From: Bacteroidota bacterium
GTDB taxonomy: Bacteria; Bacteroidota; Bacteroidia; Bacteroidales; Prolixibacteraceae
Length of the DNA stretch: 7,792 bases
Assembly (NCBI GenBank): GCA_030706665.1
Contig: JAUZOB010000155.1
Span: forward strand, 1 to 7,792
Direction: 5' to 3'
The stretch's first letter is position 1. The number at the start of each line of letters is the position of its first letter. Below, piece by piece: positions 1 through 6,977 of this stretch. The notes beneath the pieces are model-generated. The model saw nothing but the letters and a program-made list of their open reading frames with translations, was not told the origin of the DNA and searched no databases. The position numbers and the translations under genes were made by a program.

Positions 1-2084
1 CCCTTATTTATTTCCTATCGGTATCATTACTCGGGAATCCGACCGGAAATATTGACACAGGAGGAACCTGGGGATCCTATAGCGGGTTATTCTTGTTAGC
101 TTCGATCTATGTCGCAATTGGCATATTCGCATCCGTACTCTCCGAGAATCAAATCATTGCATTTCTTCTGGCAATGGTTATGAGTTTCCTTGCTTATATC
201 GGGTTCGATTTCATCGGGTCTCTTGATTTACCGGCAATGCTCCAGTCATTTATTGTTAATGTCGGGATCAATGAACATTACCTGTCAATCAGCCGCGGAG
301 TCATTGATTCTCGCGATCTCATTTATTTTGCAGGGATCGTCTGGTTATTTCTTTGGGCTTCTGAGTTAATATTGAATAGCCGCTTCCGAAAATGGAAACA
401 AAAGAGCCGCAAGATAGTCCTGACTCTGATTGTTCTCTTAATCGTCGCAATTCTTTCCGGGGTCCGTATCTTTCGGATTGATCTCACAGCTGAAAAGAGG
501 TATTCTCTTTCAGATGCAAGTCGCGAACTGATGAAAAACCAGAACGATATTTTATGGGCAGATATCTATTTGGCAGGAGATTTACCTCCCGGACTAAAAG
601 TTTTTCAAACTTCCATCATTGAAAAGATCCGCGATTTTAATGCTTATTCATCCAAAAAAATACAGATCCGCATTATAGATCCTTATACCGAAGTTCCGCC
701 TGCCGAACGTGAAAAATATTTCGGAGCATTGTACAATCGAGGGCTCGTCCCCACAGACCTGCGTCGTAAAACAGACCAGGGAGTTGAGACAAAACTTATT
801 TTTCCAGGTATTATTATTCATAATACGGAATCAGAAGTTGCGTTAAATCTTCTGAAGAACAATCCGATGCTGGGAGCGGAAGAAAATTTAAACCGGTCGA
901 AGGAGAATCTGGAGTATGAATTGGCACGGGGATTCAGAGCATTGCAACGGAAAGTAAAGCCATCGGTTGCATTCCTGACAGGGCATGGAGAGAGTGATGA
1001 ATGGGAAACAAAAGATCTTGAATTTGCTTTATCCGAGAATTATAAAATTCATCGCATACCGACAGACAGCATCTACGCCTCATCGGGGAAATATAAAGCT
1101 TTGATCATTGCCAATCCGAGTCAGCGATTTTCCGAACGGGATAAATTCATCATTGACCAGTATATCATGAAAGGAGGACGAGTGCTTTGGGCTGTTGATC
1201 CGGTAAATGTTAGTCTCGATAGTCTCTCCTATGGTTTTTCAACACTGGCATTCTATCGTGACCTGAATCTGAATGACCAGTTGTTCCGTTACGGCGTAAG
1301 GCTAAACCCTGACCTTTTACAAGACGCAGAATGTCTTCTGATTCCGGTCATCAGTGAAGTTGGTGGACAAAAGAAACAGGAGCCGGCTCCCTGGTATTAC
1401 TCACCACTGCTCACTCCTTCTCAGGGACATGTAGTAAGCCGGAACCTGAACCGTATTAAAGGCGAATTCACAAGCAGTCTCGACACTGTCGGAGAAAACA
1501 GAAATGTAAAATCCCATATTTTGCTGCAGACTTCGCCTTATGCCTGTAAAGTAGAAACCCCTACAGAAGTAAGTTTATCAAGTATAAACAATAAGCCCGA
1601 CAGGCAGCATTTTAATCTCGCTGACATTCCGGTGGCAGTTGCACTTGAGGGACAATTCCAATCGGTTTTTGCAAACAGGATTCCCGATCTGGGAGATCTC
1701 AAAGCAGGAACAATCATCCCATCCGGAGTAAAAACCCGCATGATTGTTGTTGCCGACGGGAGCACAATTACCAATCAGGTCATTCGCCGGGAGAATGCTC
1801 AGCCAAGGATACTTCCACTGGGATATGATCGTTTTTCACAACAAACGTTCGGGAACAAGGACTTCTATGTAAATGCGGTTAATTACCTGTGCGATGATTC
1901 CGGAATCATGGAACTACGTTCAAGAACAGTTGTTCTTCGTCTTCTGGATAAGGTTAAAGTGGAGGAAAGCAAACTGATCTGGCAATTAATCAATGTGTTG
2001 GTGCCAGCATTAGCATTCATTCTATTCGGACTTATCTATAACTTTATCAGAGTCCGGAGATATGGAAAACATACTGATTCCTGA
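1..2084 (+). CDS. gldG: GldF-GldG fused gliding-type ABC transporter subunit (5' partial)
   Basis: The reading frame is open from the window edge (first full codon at base 3), giving 693 visible residues; the true start is upstream. The first ~120 residues resemble the end of GldF, the ABC-2 type permease: a NIDTGGTWGSY stretch, then hydrophobic helices around bases 80-140, 155-230 and 320-370. After a short basic linker (about bases 375-415) a new membrane helix (about 410-475) leads into the GldG hallmark FRIDLTAEKRYSLS. The large extracytoplasmic domain that follows carries the FLTGHGE motif typical of the GldG/ABC_transp_aux family, and a C-terminal helix (about 1995-2055) ends in a basic tail. 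In Flavobacterium GldF and GldG work with the ATPase GldA in a transporter needed for gliding, but non-gliding Bacteroidota also keep these genes, so motility is not proven. Usually gldF and gldG are separate; here no stop separates them. The ATPase gene would be expected upstream, outside the window. Confidence 0.9.
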   Translation, partial: LIYFLSVSLLGNPTGNIDTGGTWGSYSGLFLLASIYVAIGIFASVLSENQIIAFLLAMVMSFLAYIGFDFIGSLDLPAMLQSFIVNVGINEHYLSISRGVIDSRDLIYFAGIVWLFLWASELILNSRFRKWKQKSRKIVLTLIVLLIVAILSGVRIFRIDLTAEKRYSLSDASRELMKNQNDILWADIYLAGDLPPGLKVFQTSIIEKIRDFNAYSSKKIQIRIIDPYTEVPPAEREKYFGALYNRGLVPTDLRRKTDQGVETKLIFPGIIIHNTESEVALNLLKNNPMLGAEENLNRSKENLEYELARGFRALQRKVKPSVAFLTGHGESDEWETKDLEFALSENYKIHRIPTDSIYASSGKYKALIIANPSQRFSERDKFIIDQYIMKGGRVLWAVDPVNVSLDSLSYGFSTLAFYRDLNLNDQLFRYGVRLNPDLLQDAECLLIPVISEVGGQKKQEPAPWYYSPLLTPSQGHVVSRNLNRIKGEFTSSLDTVGENRNVKSHILLQTSPYACKVETPTEVSLSSINNKPDRQHFNLADIPVAVALEGQFQSVFANRIPDLGDLKAGTIIPSGVKTRMIVVADGSTITNQVIRRENAQPRILPLGYDRFSQQTFGNKDFYVNAVNYLCDDSGIMELRSRTVVLRLLDKVKVEESKLIWQLINVLVPALAFILFGLIYNFIRVRRYGKHTDS

Positions 2085-2127
2085 TCCAAAACAATAAGAA
2101 CATTCGTCTAAATCTTCTCAGAGGAGA

Positions 2128-2157
2128 TTGAAGTTCGAATATATATTTTTACATTTG
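2128..2157 (+). promoter_or_regulatory. Bacteroidota-type promoter of dnaN
   Basis: TACATTTG at 2150-2157 is an exact match to the Bacteroidota -7 consensus TAnnTTTG, and TTG at 2128-2130 lies 19 nt upstream, the usual distance for the -33 element. Transcription would start near 2162-2166, leaving a leader of about 30-35 nt before the ATG at 2198. The leader is AT-rich and has no Shine-Dalgarno sequence, as is normal in this phylum. This is the best-formed promoter in the window and suggests dnaN is not dependent on read-through from the gld gene. Confidence 0.65.
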
Positions 2158-2197
2158 CGAATGAAGTTAGTATAGTAACAAATAAAATATTACCCAA

Positions 2198-3328
2198 ATG
2201 AAGTTTGTCGTTTCAAGTACCGAATTGCTGAGTCATCTGAATGCAATCAGCAGGGTAATCAGCAATAAAAATACAATGCCCATCCTGGATAATTTCCTGT
2301 TCGGGCTAAATGCAAATGAGTTGACTGTAACTGCATCCGATTCGGAGACCACAATGATCACTCATCTGAATCTTGAAAATACTGATGGAGACGGTATTAT
2401 TGCCGTTCCTGCCAAGATCCTGATCGATACACTGAAAGAGTTCCCCGAACAACCTTTGACATTTCAGGCAGATACAGAAACTTACGCCATTGATATCTTT
2501 TCTCAGAATGGTAAATTTAGCATTGTTGGTCAGAATGGTGACGACTTCCCCGAACTTCCGGAATTGAAAGGAGATCAACCTTCTTCAATTATACTGAGCA
2601 AAGATGTATTGCTCAACGGGATCATAAAGACTCTTTTCGCTACTGCCGACGACGAATTGCGTCCTGTAATGAATGGTATCTTTTTTGACCTGACCACCGA
2701 AGATGTTACGTTCGTTGCTTCTGATGCTCATAAACTTGTTCGCTATAAAAGAACAGATGCCAAAGCAGATACCAATGCATCATTCATTTTGCCTAAAAAG
2801 CCTGCGGCTTTATTGAAAAACCTTTTACCCAAAGAGGATGCCGACATTAAACTTGAATTCGATGAAAAGAATGCTTTTTTCACCCTTACGAATTTCAAGG
2901 TAGTCTGCCGTCTGGTGGAAGGTAACTATCCGGCTTACAATTCTGTTATCCCGGTTAATAATCCGAATAAACTTGTTATTGATCGTCAGGAACTATATAA
3001 TTCGTTAAAACGTGTTTCTGTATTTTCAAATCAGGCCAGCAATCTTGTCAAGCTTAAGATCGAAACCAACCAGTTGGTTGTCTCCGCACAGGACATTGAT
3101 TTCTCGATCTCTGCAGTTGAACATTTAAACTGTCAATACGAAGGAGATGAAATGGAAATCGGATTCAAATCTCTTTTCTTAATCGAGATTCTTGCAAATT
3201 TAGATGCATCAGAAGTTCGCATTGAATTGTCAGATCCGACCCGTGCAGGCATTCTTGTACCGGAAGTAAAAGAAGATCAAAGCGAAGATGTTCTTATGCT
3301 GATTATGCCGATGATGATTAATGTATAA
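2198..3328 (+). CDS. dnaN: DNA polymerase III subunit beta (sliding clamp)
   Basis: DnaN is the ring-shaped homodimer that tethers the replicative polymerase to DNA and recruits repair and ligation enzymes. The 376-residue product is close to the usual length (366 in E. coli) and shows three successive clamp domains (about residues 1-120, 128-245 and 246-376). Recognisable features are the N-terminus MKFVVSSTELLSHL, the ISNKNTMPILDNFLF segment of domain 1, the TADDELRPVMNGIFF and FVASDAHKLVRY segments of domain 2, the LVEGNYPAYNSVIP segment, and the C-terminal MPMMINV, which matches the family's conserved MPM ending. The start at 2198 places the conserved Lys and Phe directly after Met and fits the promoter at 2128-2157. 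It is flanked by the gld gene 113 nt upstream and an exonuclease downstream, and is not next to dnaA as in many other phyla. It ends in its own terminator at 3353-3383. No anomalies are visible. Confidence 0.98.
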   Translation: MKFVVSSTELLSHLNAISRVISNKNTMPILDNFLFGLNANELTVTASDSETTMITHLNLENTDGDGIIAVPAKILIDTLKEFPEQPLTFQADTETYAIDIFSQNGKFSIVGQNGDDFPELPELKGDQPSSIILSKDVLLNGIIKTLFATADDELRPVMNGIFFDLTTEDVTFVASDAHKLVRYKRTDAKADTNASFILPKKPAALLKNLLPKEDADIKLEFDEKNAFFTLTNFKVVCRLVEGNYPAYNSVIPVNNPNKLVIDRQELYNSLKRVSVFSNQASNLVKLKIETNQLVVSAQDIDFSISAVEHLNCQYEGDEMEIGFKSLFLIEILANLDASEVRIELSDPTRAGILVPEVKEDQSEDVLMLIMPMMINV

Positions 3329-3342
3329 TTTTCAGAAAATAT

Positions 3343-3350
3343 TATTTTTG
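3343..3350 (+). promoter_or_regulatory. Possible -7 element for the exonuclease-FAH operon
   Basis: TATTTTTG matches TAnnTTTG and lies 54 nt before the exonuclease start. No clear -33 TTG occurs 19 nt upstream (ATG is found at 3321-3323), so the match is partial. The predicted start site, about 3355-3360, falls inside the dnaN terminator hairpin. The same 14-nt sequence TTATTTTTGAGAAA recurs upstream of the histidine kinase gene, at 5077-5090, which modestly supports a real promoter. Confidence 0.35.
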
Positions 3351-3352
3351 AG

Positions 3353-3383
3353 AAACCTAACGGGTATGCCTGTTAGGTTTTTT
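3353..3383 (+). terminator. Intrinsic terminator of dnaN
   Basis: Bases 3353-3364 pair with 3369-3380 to give a 12-bp stem containing one G-T wobble and closed by a TATG tetraloop. A run of six T spans 3378-3383. It begins 24 nt after the dnaN stop codon, so it is well placed to end the dnaN transcript. It also overlaps the likely start of the exonuclease transcript. Confidence 0.85.
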
Positions 3384-3404
3384 ATTTGACCTTATTATTT
3401 CATC

Positions 3405-4214
3405 ATGAAACTAAATTTAAAAAATCCTATTGTTTTTCTGGATCTTGAAACCACAGGTATTAATGTTGCATCAGACCGGATTGTAGAGATTGCAATGATA
3501 AAGATCTTTCCGGATGGGAAAGAAGAGGAAAAATGCATGCGTATTAACCCGCAAATGCCTATCCCTGAACGTTCATCCATGATACATGGGATTAAAGATG
3601 AAGATGTTAAAGACGCACCGACCTTTCAGGAAGTTGCCAAATCAATCGCTAATTTTATGGAAGGATGCGATTTTGCCGGATTTAATTCGAACAGATTCGA
3701 CATCCCGCTCCTGGCTGAAGAGTTCATTCGTGCCGACATCGACATTGATCTCAAGAAACGGAAATTTATTGACGTACAGGCCATTTTCCATAAAATGGAA
3801 AAAAGAACACTTGCGGCAGCCCTTAAGTTCTACTGTGGGAAAAATCTTGAAGACGCCCATTCTGCATTGGCAGATACAAGAGCGACCTATGAGGTAATGC
3901 AGGCCCAACTCGACATGTATGAGAACAAAGAAATTGAGGATGAAAAGGGCAATCACATTATCCCGATCCAAAATGATGTGAATATGCTTTCTAATTTCTC
4001 GGCCTATGATCGGAATGTTGACTTCATGGGGCGTATCGTATACAATGAAAAAGGTGTAGAAGTCTTCAATTTTGGAAAAAACAAAGGTCGTTCGGTTGAT
4101 GATGTCCTTCGTGAACAACCCGGCTACTATTCCTGGATCATGAATGGCGATTTCCCGTTGTATACCAAAAAAGTTCTTACAGCTATCAAACTCAGGGCAC
4201 TTACTAAAGAGTAA
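3405..4214 (+). CDS. DEDDh 3'-5' exonuclease (DnaQ/ExoX-like)
   Basis: A 269-residue cytoplasmic exonuclease of the DnaQ-like RNase T superfamily, which removes nucleotides from DNA 3' ends with two metal ions. All three motifs are visible: Exo I FLDLETTG (D13, E15), Exo II GFNSNRFDIPLL (D99), and Exo III DAHSALADTRATYEV (H152, D157); the His in Exo III makes it the DEDDh class. After the ~175-residue nuclease domain comes a short linker, then a C-terminal segment (about 205-265) with FNFGKNKGRSVDDVL and GYYSWIMNGDFP. This resembles the C-terminal part of ExoX-like proteins. A QLDMY pentapeptide at 168-172, just after the nuclease domain, vaguely resembles a clamp-binding motif. The gene directly follows dnaN, and the FAH gene starts 8 nt after its stop, so a two-gene operon is likely. 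It could be a proofreading subunit or a repair exonuclease; the sequence does not decide, so I give no symbol. Confidence 0.93.
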   Translation: MKLNLKNPIVFLDLETTGINVASDRIVEIAMIKIFPDGKEEEKCMRINPQMPIPERSSMIHGIKDEDVKDAPTFQEVAKSIANFMEGCDFAGFNSNRFDIPLLAEEFIRADIDIDLKKRKFIDVQAIFHKMEKRTLAAALKFYCGKNLEDAHSALADTRATYEVMQAQLDMYENKEIEDEKGNHIIPIQNDVNMLSNFSAYDRNVDFMGRIVYNEKGVEVFNFGKNKGRSVDDVLREQPGYYSWIMNGDFPLYTKKVLTAIKLRALTKE

Positions 4215-4222
4215 TTTGAATC

Positions 4223-4834
4223 ATGAAGATCATTTGTATCGGACAGAATTATTTTCGCCATGCGCTTGAAATGAACTCGACAGTTCCGGCTAACCCAATG
4301 TTCTTCCTCAAACCTGATTCAGCTTATCTGCGCAACAATCACCCGTTCTTTCTCCCTGATTTCTCTAATGAGATTCATCATGAAATTGAGATTGTTGTAA
4401 AAATAAGCAGGTTGGGCAAGTGCATCGAACCACAATTTGCACACCGTTATTATGATGAAATTGGTTTGGGAATTGATTTTACAGCCCGTGACCTTCAACG
4501 CGAATGCATTGCCAATGGCTGGCCCTGGGAGATGAGTAAAGCCTTTGATCAATCGGCATGTGTCGGTGAGTTTATGGATAAAAGCAAATTAGGAGATTTA
4601 CACAACATCGATTTTTCACTCACCCTCAACGGGAAAACCGTTCAACAGGGGAATACTGCCGACATGGCTTTTTATATCGATGACCTAATTGCCTACATTT
4701 CTAAATTCATGACCTTAAAAATCGGAGATCTGATCTTTACCGGTACTCCTCAGGGAATCGGACCGGTTCATATAAACGATCAGTTGGAAGGATTTATTGG
4801 AAATCAAAAGATGTTGGAGTGCCGAATAAAGTAA
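4223..4834 (+). CDS. Fumarylacetoacetate hydrolase (FAH) family protein
   Basis: A compact 203-residue member of the FAH superfamily, which cleaves or decarboxylates 1,3-dicarbonyl or acylpyruvate-type substrates using Mg2+ or Mn2+. The length fits single-domain FAHD1-like enzymes (acylpyruvate hydrolase/oxaloacetate decarboxylase type) rather than full fumarylacetoacetase. Likely metal ligands are E54 and E56 in HHEIEIVVKI and D85 in GLGIDFTARDLQ; K106 in SKAFDQSA is a probable active-site lysine. The C-terminal signature GDLIFTGTPQGIGPV (residues 168-182) is characteristic. The N-terminus MKIICIGQNYFRHALE matches the family's usual opening, supporting this start. It sits 8 nt after the exonuclease stop with no terminator between, so it is very likely co-transcribed. 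The link to DNA metabolism is probably only operonic. The exact substrate cannot be read from the sequence. Confidence 0.93.
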   Translation: MKIICIGQNYFRHALEMNSTVPANPMFFLKPDSAYLRNNHPFFLPDFSNEIHHEIEIVVKISRLGKCIEPQFAHRYYDEIGLGIDFTARDLQRECIANGWPWEMSKAFDQSACVGEFMDKSKLGDLHNIDFSLTLNGKTVQQGNTADMAFYIDDLIAYISKFMTLKIGDLIFTGTPQGIGPVHINDQLEGFIGNQKMLECRIK

Positions 4835-4911
4835 TTGTTTAAGCATCTTGCAACAGAGTCAGGCAAAGGAACAGCCGGTATTCTTCCCAAATAAAGGTTG
4901 CAGACTGCAAT

Positions 4912-5044
4912 TACTTTTGCTACTCTTTCAAATAAAAAATACACTGGTAAGATATATTACCAATTAGCACTATTAAAGTGCCAGGATATAAAAAGCCGGT
5001 TTTAATCTTTTTTAAAAATTAGATTAAGACCGGCCTTTTCTTTT
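4912..5044 (+). ncRNA. Candidate small RNA or structured 3' UTR
   Basis: The gap between the FAH gene and the kinase gene has no ORF but does hold a -7-like element (TACTTTTG, 4912-4919) followed by three hairpins: TGGTAA/TTACCA at 4945-4962, GCACT/AGTGC at 4967-4981, and the strong terminator stem at 4991-5039. A fourth small hairpin (TTGCA/TGCAA, 4898-4910) lies just upstream. Transcription from the element would give an RNA of roughly 115-120 nt. No -33 TTG is found at the expected distance, and I recognise no known RNA family. It may equally be the 3' UTR of the exonuclease-FAH transcript. Confidence 0.25.
4991..5044. terminator. Strong, probably bidirectional intrinsic terminator
   Basis: Bases 4995-5008 pair with 5021-5034 in a 14-bp stem (one T-G wobble), with a 12-nt AT-only loop. 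Outer A residues 4991-4994 can pair with T residues 5036-5039 across a single bulged C. T-rich sequence follows on the + strand (5036-5044) and a short A run precedes the stem, so it could also work on the - strand. It is the first terminator after the FAH stop codon, about 160 nt downstream, and insulates the kinase gene. Confidence 0.85.
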
Positions 5045-5055
5045 AATATAAATTA

Positions 5056-5085
5056 CTGTTTATAAGTTTAAACTTGTTATTTTTG
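5056..5085 (+). promoter_or_regulatory. Probable promoter of the histidine kinase gene
   Basis: TATTTTTG at 5078-5085 matches the -7 consensus TAnnTTTG. At the -33 distance (19 nt) there is CTG at 5056-5058, one mismatch from TTG. The start site would be near 5090-5095, leaving a very short leader before the ATG at 5106. It lies just after the strong terminator, so the kinase gene appears to be independently transcribed. Confidence 0.5.
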
Positions 5086-5105
5086 AGAAAAATTCACTTT
5101 TGCCC

Positions 5106-6914
5106 ATGCTATTTCAAATTTTTGACAATTCAAATTATGAATACGGAATTTCCACCTTCGTATTCCTTTTTACAGCCATCGTGAATTTCTCTTTAGGTTA
5201 TTACCTATTTACCATTAAAAATAGGTCTGCTAATTATTTAGCAATCTTAAATCTCTTTATCTCCATATGGGGATTTGGAGAAATCTTTGAAATTTCATGC
5301 AAAACGATTGACTTAAAACTATTTTGGTCACAGATTACTTATCTTGGAATTCCATTTACTCCCGTAGCCTTTTTCCTATTTGTACTATCATTCACTGAAA
5401 AGACCAAGTTCTTAAAGGCAAAATATCTTTGTTGGTTTTATGCTCCCCCGGTGCTTACTTTCCTTATCGCTTGTACGAATCAATACCACCATGTGCTTTG
5501 GGATAAAATTGTCATACAACCAGGGAGTACAATAGCCATTTATCATTATGGTTGGTATATGTGGCTATACTTGTCTTACTTGTATACGTTACTGACAATT
5601 GCAATCTTCATTCTGATAAAATCAACTATTAAGTTTAGTTCGGTCTACAAGAGTCAGATTATATGGATCTTCTTCGCCTCATTCTTCCCTTTTACAGGGA
5701 ATGTCATGTATGTATTCAAGATAAATCCGATCCCAGGCTTTGATTGGACACTTCTGGGATTTGGGATTATCGGAATCATCCTCACCTTTGAAGTCATCAA
5801 CTTAAAGCTCTTTAAGATCATTCCCTTTACCCGTAATGTTCTGTTTGATACGATGAACGAAGGGATTTTAGTCTTGGATTCTACGAATTTCATCGCCGAC
5901 ATCAACCCTGCCCTTTGTAATATGCTCGATGTTAAAGCAAAGAAAGCCTTAGGGCTTGATTTCAGCATCTTATTCCCTGATTTAAAAAAAGAATTCGCAA
6001 ACCTTGATCTTACATCCAATTGTCAGATTGAGTATAATTATAACGGAAACGGGCAGATTCTGTATTTTGACCTTAAGATTATTCCACTAATTGATTTCAG
6101 CAAGAAATACAATGGTTTGATCCTGATCTTTCACAATATCACCAAAATAAAAGAATCAGAGATTGAATTGCAGAAATTGAATATCAATCTTGAAAAGCAG
6201 ATTGAAGAGAAACAGGATATAATTAACGACCTTGACGCATTTTCCCATTCTGTTGCTCACGACCTTCAGAATATTATCGGATCAATGATTTCCTGGTGTG
6301 ATATATTGAAAATGCAATTACAGGAAAGCTCAGATCCCCAAGCAAATGAAATGATTGAAATGACAGATACCATCAGCCGGAGCGGATCAAAAACACTTAA
6401 CATCATGCACGAGCTTTTATTACTTGCCCGCATGAGGAAAGAAGATGTCGAGAAAGTTCCTGTTGAAATGAGCGAAATCATCAAGGGAGCTCAACACCGT
6501 CTCGAATCAATGATTACAGAAACCAAAGCCCAGGTATCGATGCCATCACAATGGCCGGTTGCCCTTGGATATGGACCATGGATTGAGGAAGTATGGTTTA
6601 ATTACATAAGCAACGGGCTGAAATACGGAGGAAATCCACCTGTATTGTCGCTTGGATGGGAGAAAACTCAGGATAAAAAGCTCAAATTTTGGATACAGGA
6701 TAATGGACCCGGGCTCTCAGAAGAACAAATACAGAAACTTTTCACGAAGTTCACCAGATTCCACAAGGGTTCGGTCAATGGATACGGATTGGGACTATCA
6801 ATTGTAAAGAGAATTATAGATAAGATAGAGGGAGAAGTTCAAGTTGAAAGTTCCAATATTCCGGGAGAAGGGTCTAAATTCAGCTTCATTCTTCCGGCTC
6901 CGCCTAAAGAATAA
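5106..6914 (+). CDS. Seven-helix PAS sensor histidine kinase (orphan)
   Basis: A 602-residue membrane sensor kinase. The N-terminal ~235 residues hold seven hydrophobic segments (about 17-35, 45-61, 80-96, 109-123, 150-171, 184-204, 214-230), matching the 7TM sensor module found at the N-terminus of many histidine kinases. A PAS domain follows (about 244-345, starting near FDTMNEGILVLD), then a charged coiled coil (about 349-376). The HisKA H-box is FSHSVAHDLQNIIGSM with phosphoacceptor H385. The ATPase domain shows the N-box EVWFNYISNGLKYG (N499, N503), G1 box DNGPGL (from D532), an F-box near KLFTKF, and the G2 box GYGLGLS (G559-G563). It should autophosphorylate and pass phosphate to a separate response regulator, but no receiver domain is fused and none is encoded nearby. 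The ligand is unknown. I chose the ATG at 5106 over a TTG six bases upstream. The H-box lacks the usual Arg and Pro after HDL. Confidence 0.94.
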   Translation: MLFQIFDNSNYEYGISTFVFLFTAIVNFSLGYYLFTIKNRSANYLAILNLFISIWGFGEIFEISCKTIDLKLFWSQITYLGIPFTPVAFFLFVLSFTEKTKFLKAKYLCWFYAPPVLTFLIACTNQYHHVLWDKIVIQPGSTIAIYHYGWYMWLYLSYLYTLLTIAIFILIKSTIKFSSVYKSQIIWIFFASFFPFTGNVMYVFKINPIPGFDWTLLGFGIIGIILTFEVINLKLFKIIPFTRNVLFDTMNEGILVLDSTNFIADINPALCNMLDVKAKKALGLDFSILFPDLKKEFANLDLTSNCQIEYNYNGNGQILYFDLKIIPLIDFSKKYNGLILIFHNITKIKESEIELQKLNINLEKQIEEKQDIINDLDAFSHSVAHDLQNIIGSMISWCDILKMQLQESSDPQANEMIEMTDTISRSGSKTLNIMHELLLLARMRKEDVEKVPVEMSEIIKGAQHRLESMITETKAQVSMPSQWPVALGYGPWIEEVWFNYISNGLKYGGNPPVLSLGWEKTQDKKLKFWIQDNGPGLSEEQIQKLFTKFTRFHKGSVNGYGLGLSIVKRIIDKIEGEVQVESSNIPGEGSKFSFILPAPPKE

Positions 6915-6950
6915 AAAGAGTCTTTATTCATTCGTTATTATTATTTCTTT

Positions 6951-6958
6951 TAAATTTG
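6951..6958 (+). promoter_or_regulatory. Possible -7 element for the His-rich protein gene
   Basis: TAAATTTG matches TAnnTTTG exactly and ends 19 nt before the ATG at 6978. No TTG lies at the ideal -33 spacing; TTCG at 6931-6934 is the nearest approximation. It suggests that the gene can be transcribed separately from the kinase gene 63 nt upstream, after which I see no good terminator. Confidence 0.4.
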
Positions 6959-6977
6959 TCACACCTATAGAAGTGTT

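Noticed and set aside
93..95. TTG as the start codon of the first gene
   Set aside because: The frame stays open to the window edge and the upstream codons encode recognisable GldF-like sequence, so the TTG is internal.
372..374. In-frame TTG as a separate gldG start
   Set aside because: It follows uninterrupted GldF-like sequence with no stop codon; the nearby ATG at 392 is out of frame. Fusion is simpler.
2111..2129. Hairpin after the gld gene as a terminator
   Set aside because: A 7-bp stem exists, but no T tract follows directly and its 3' arm overlaps the -33 element of dnaN.
2306..2578. 90-codon minus-strand ORF
   Set aside because: It lies wholly inside dnaN on the opposite strand and shows no domain-like features.
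3586..3897. 103-codon + strand ORF in another frame
   Set aside because: It overlaps the exonuclease catalytic domain, whose own frame has all conserved motifs; this frame has none.
3642..4118. 158-codon minus-strand ORF
   Set aside because: It is antisense to the exonuclease gene and its product looks like a shadow translation with no recognisable family.
5100..5102. TTG start for the histidine kinase
   Set aside because: An ATG lies two codons downstream, and no ribosome-binding signal favours the TTG.
6910..6928. Terminator after the histidine kinase gene
   Set aside because: Only a weak AATAAA/TTTATT stem of A-T pairs is present, with no T run of note.
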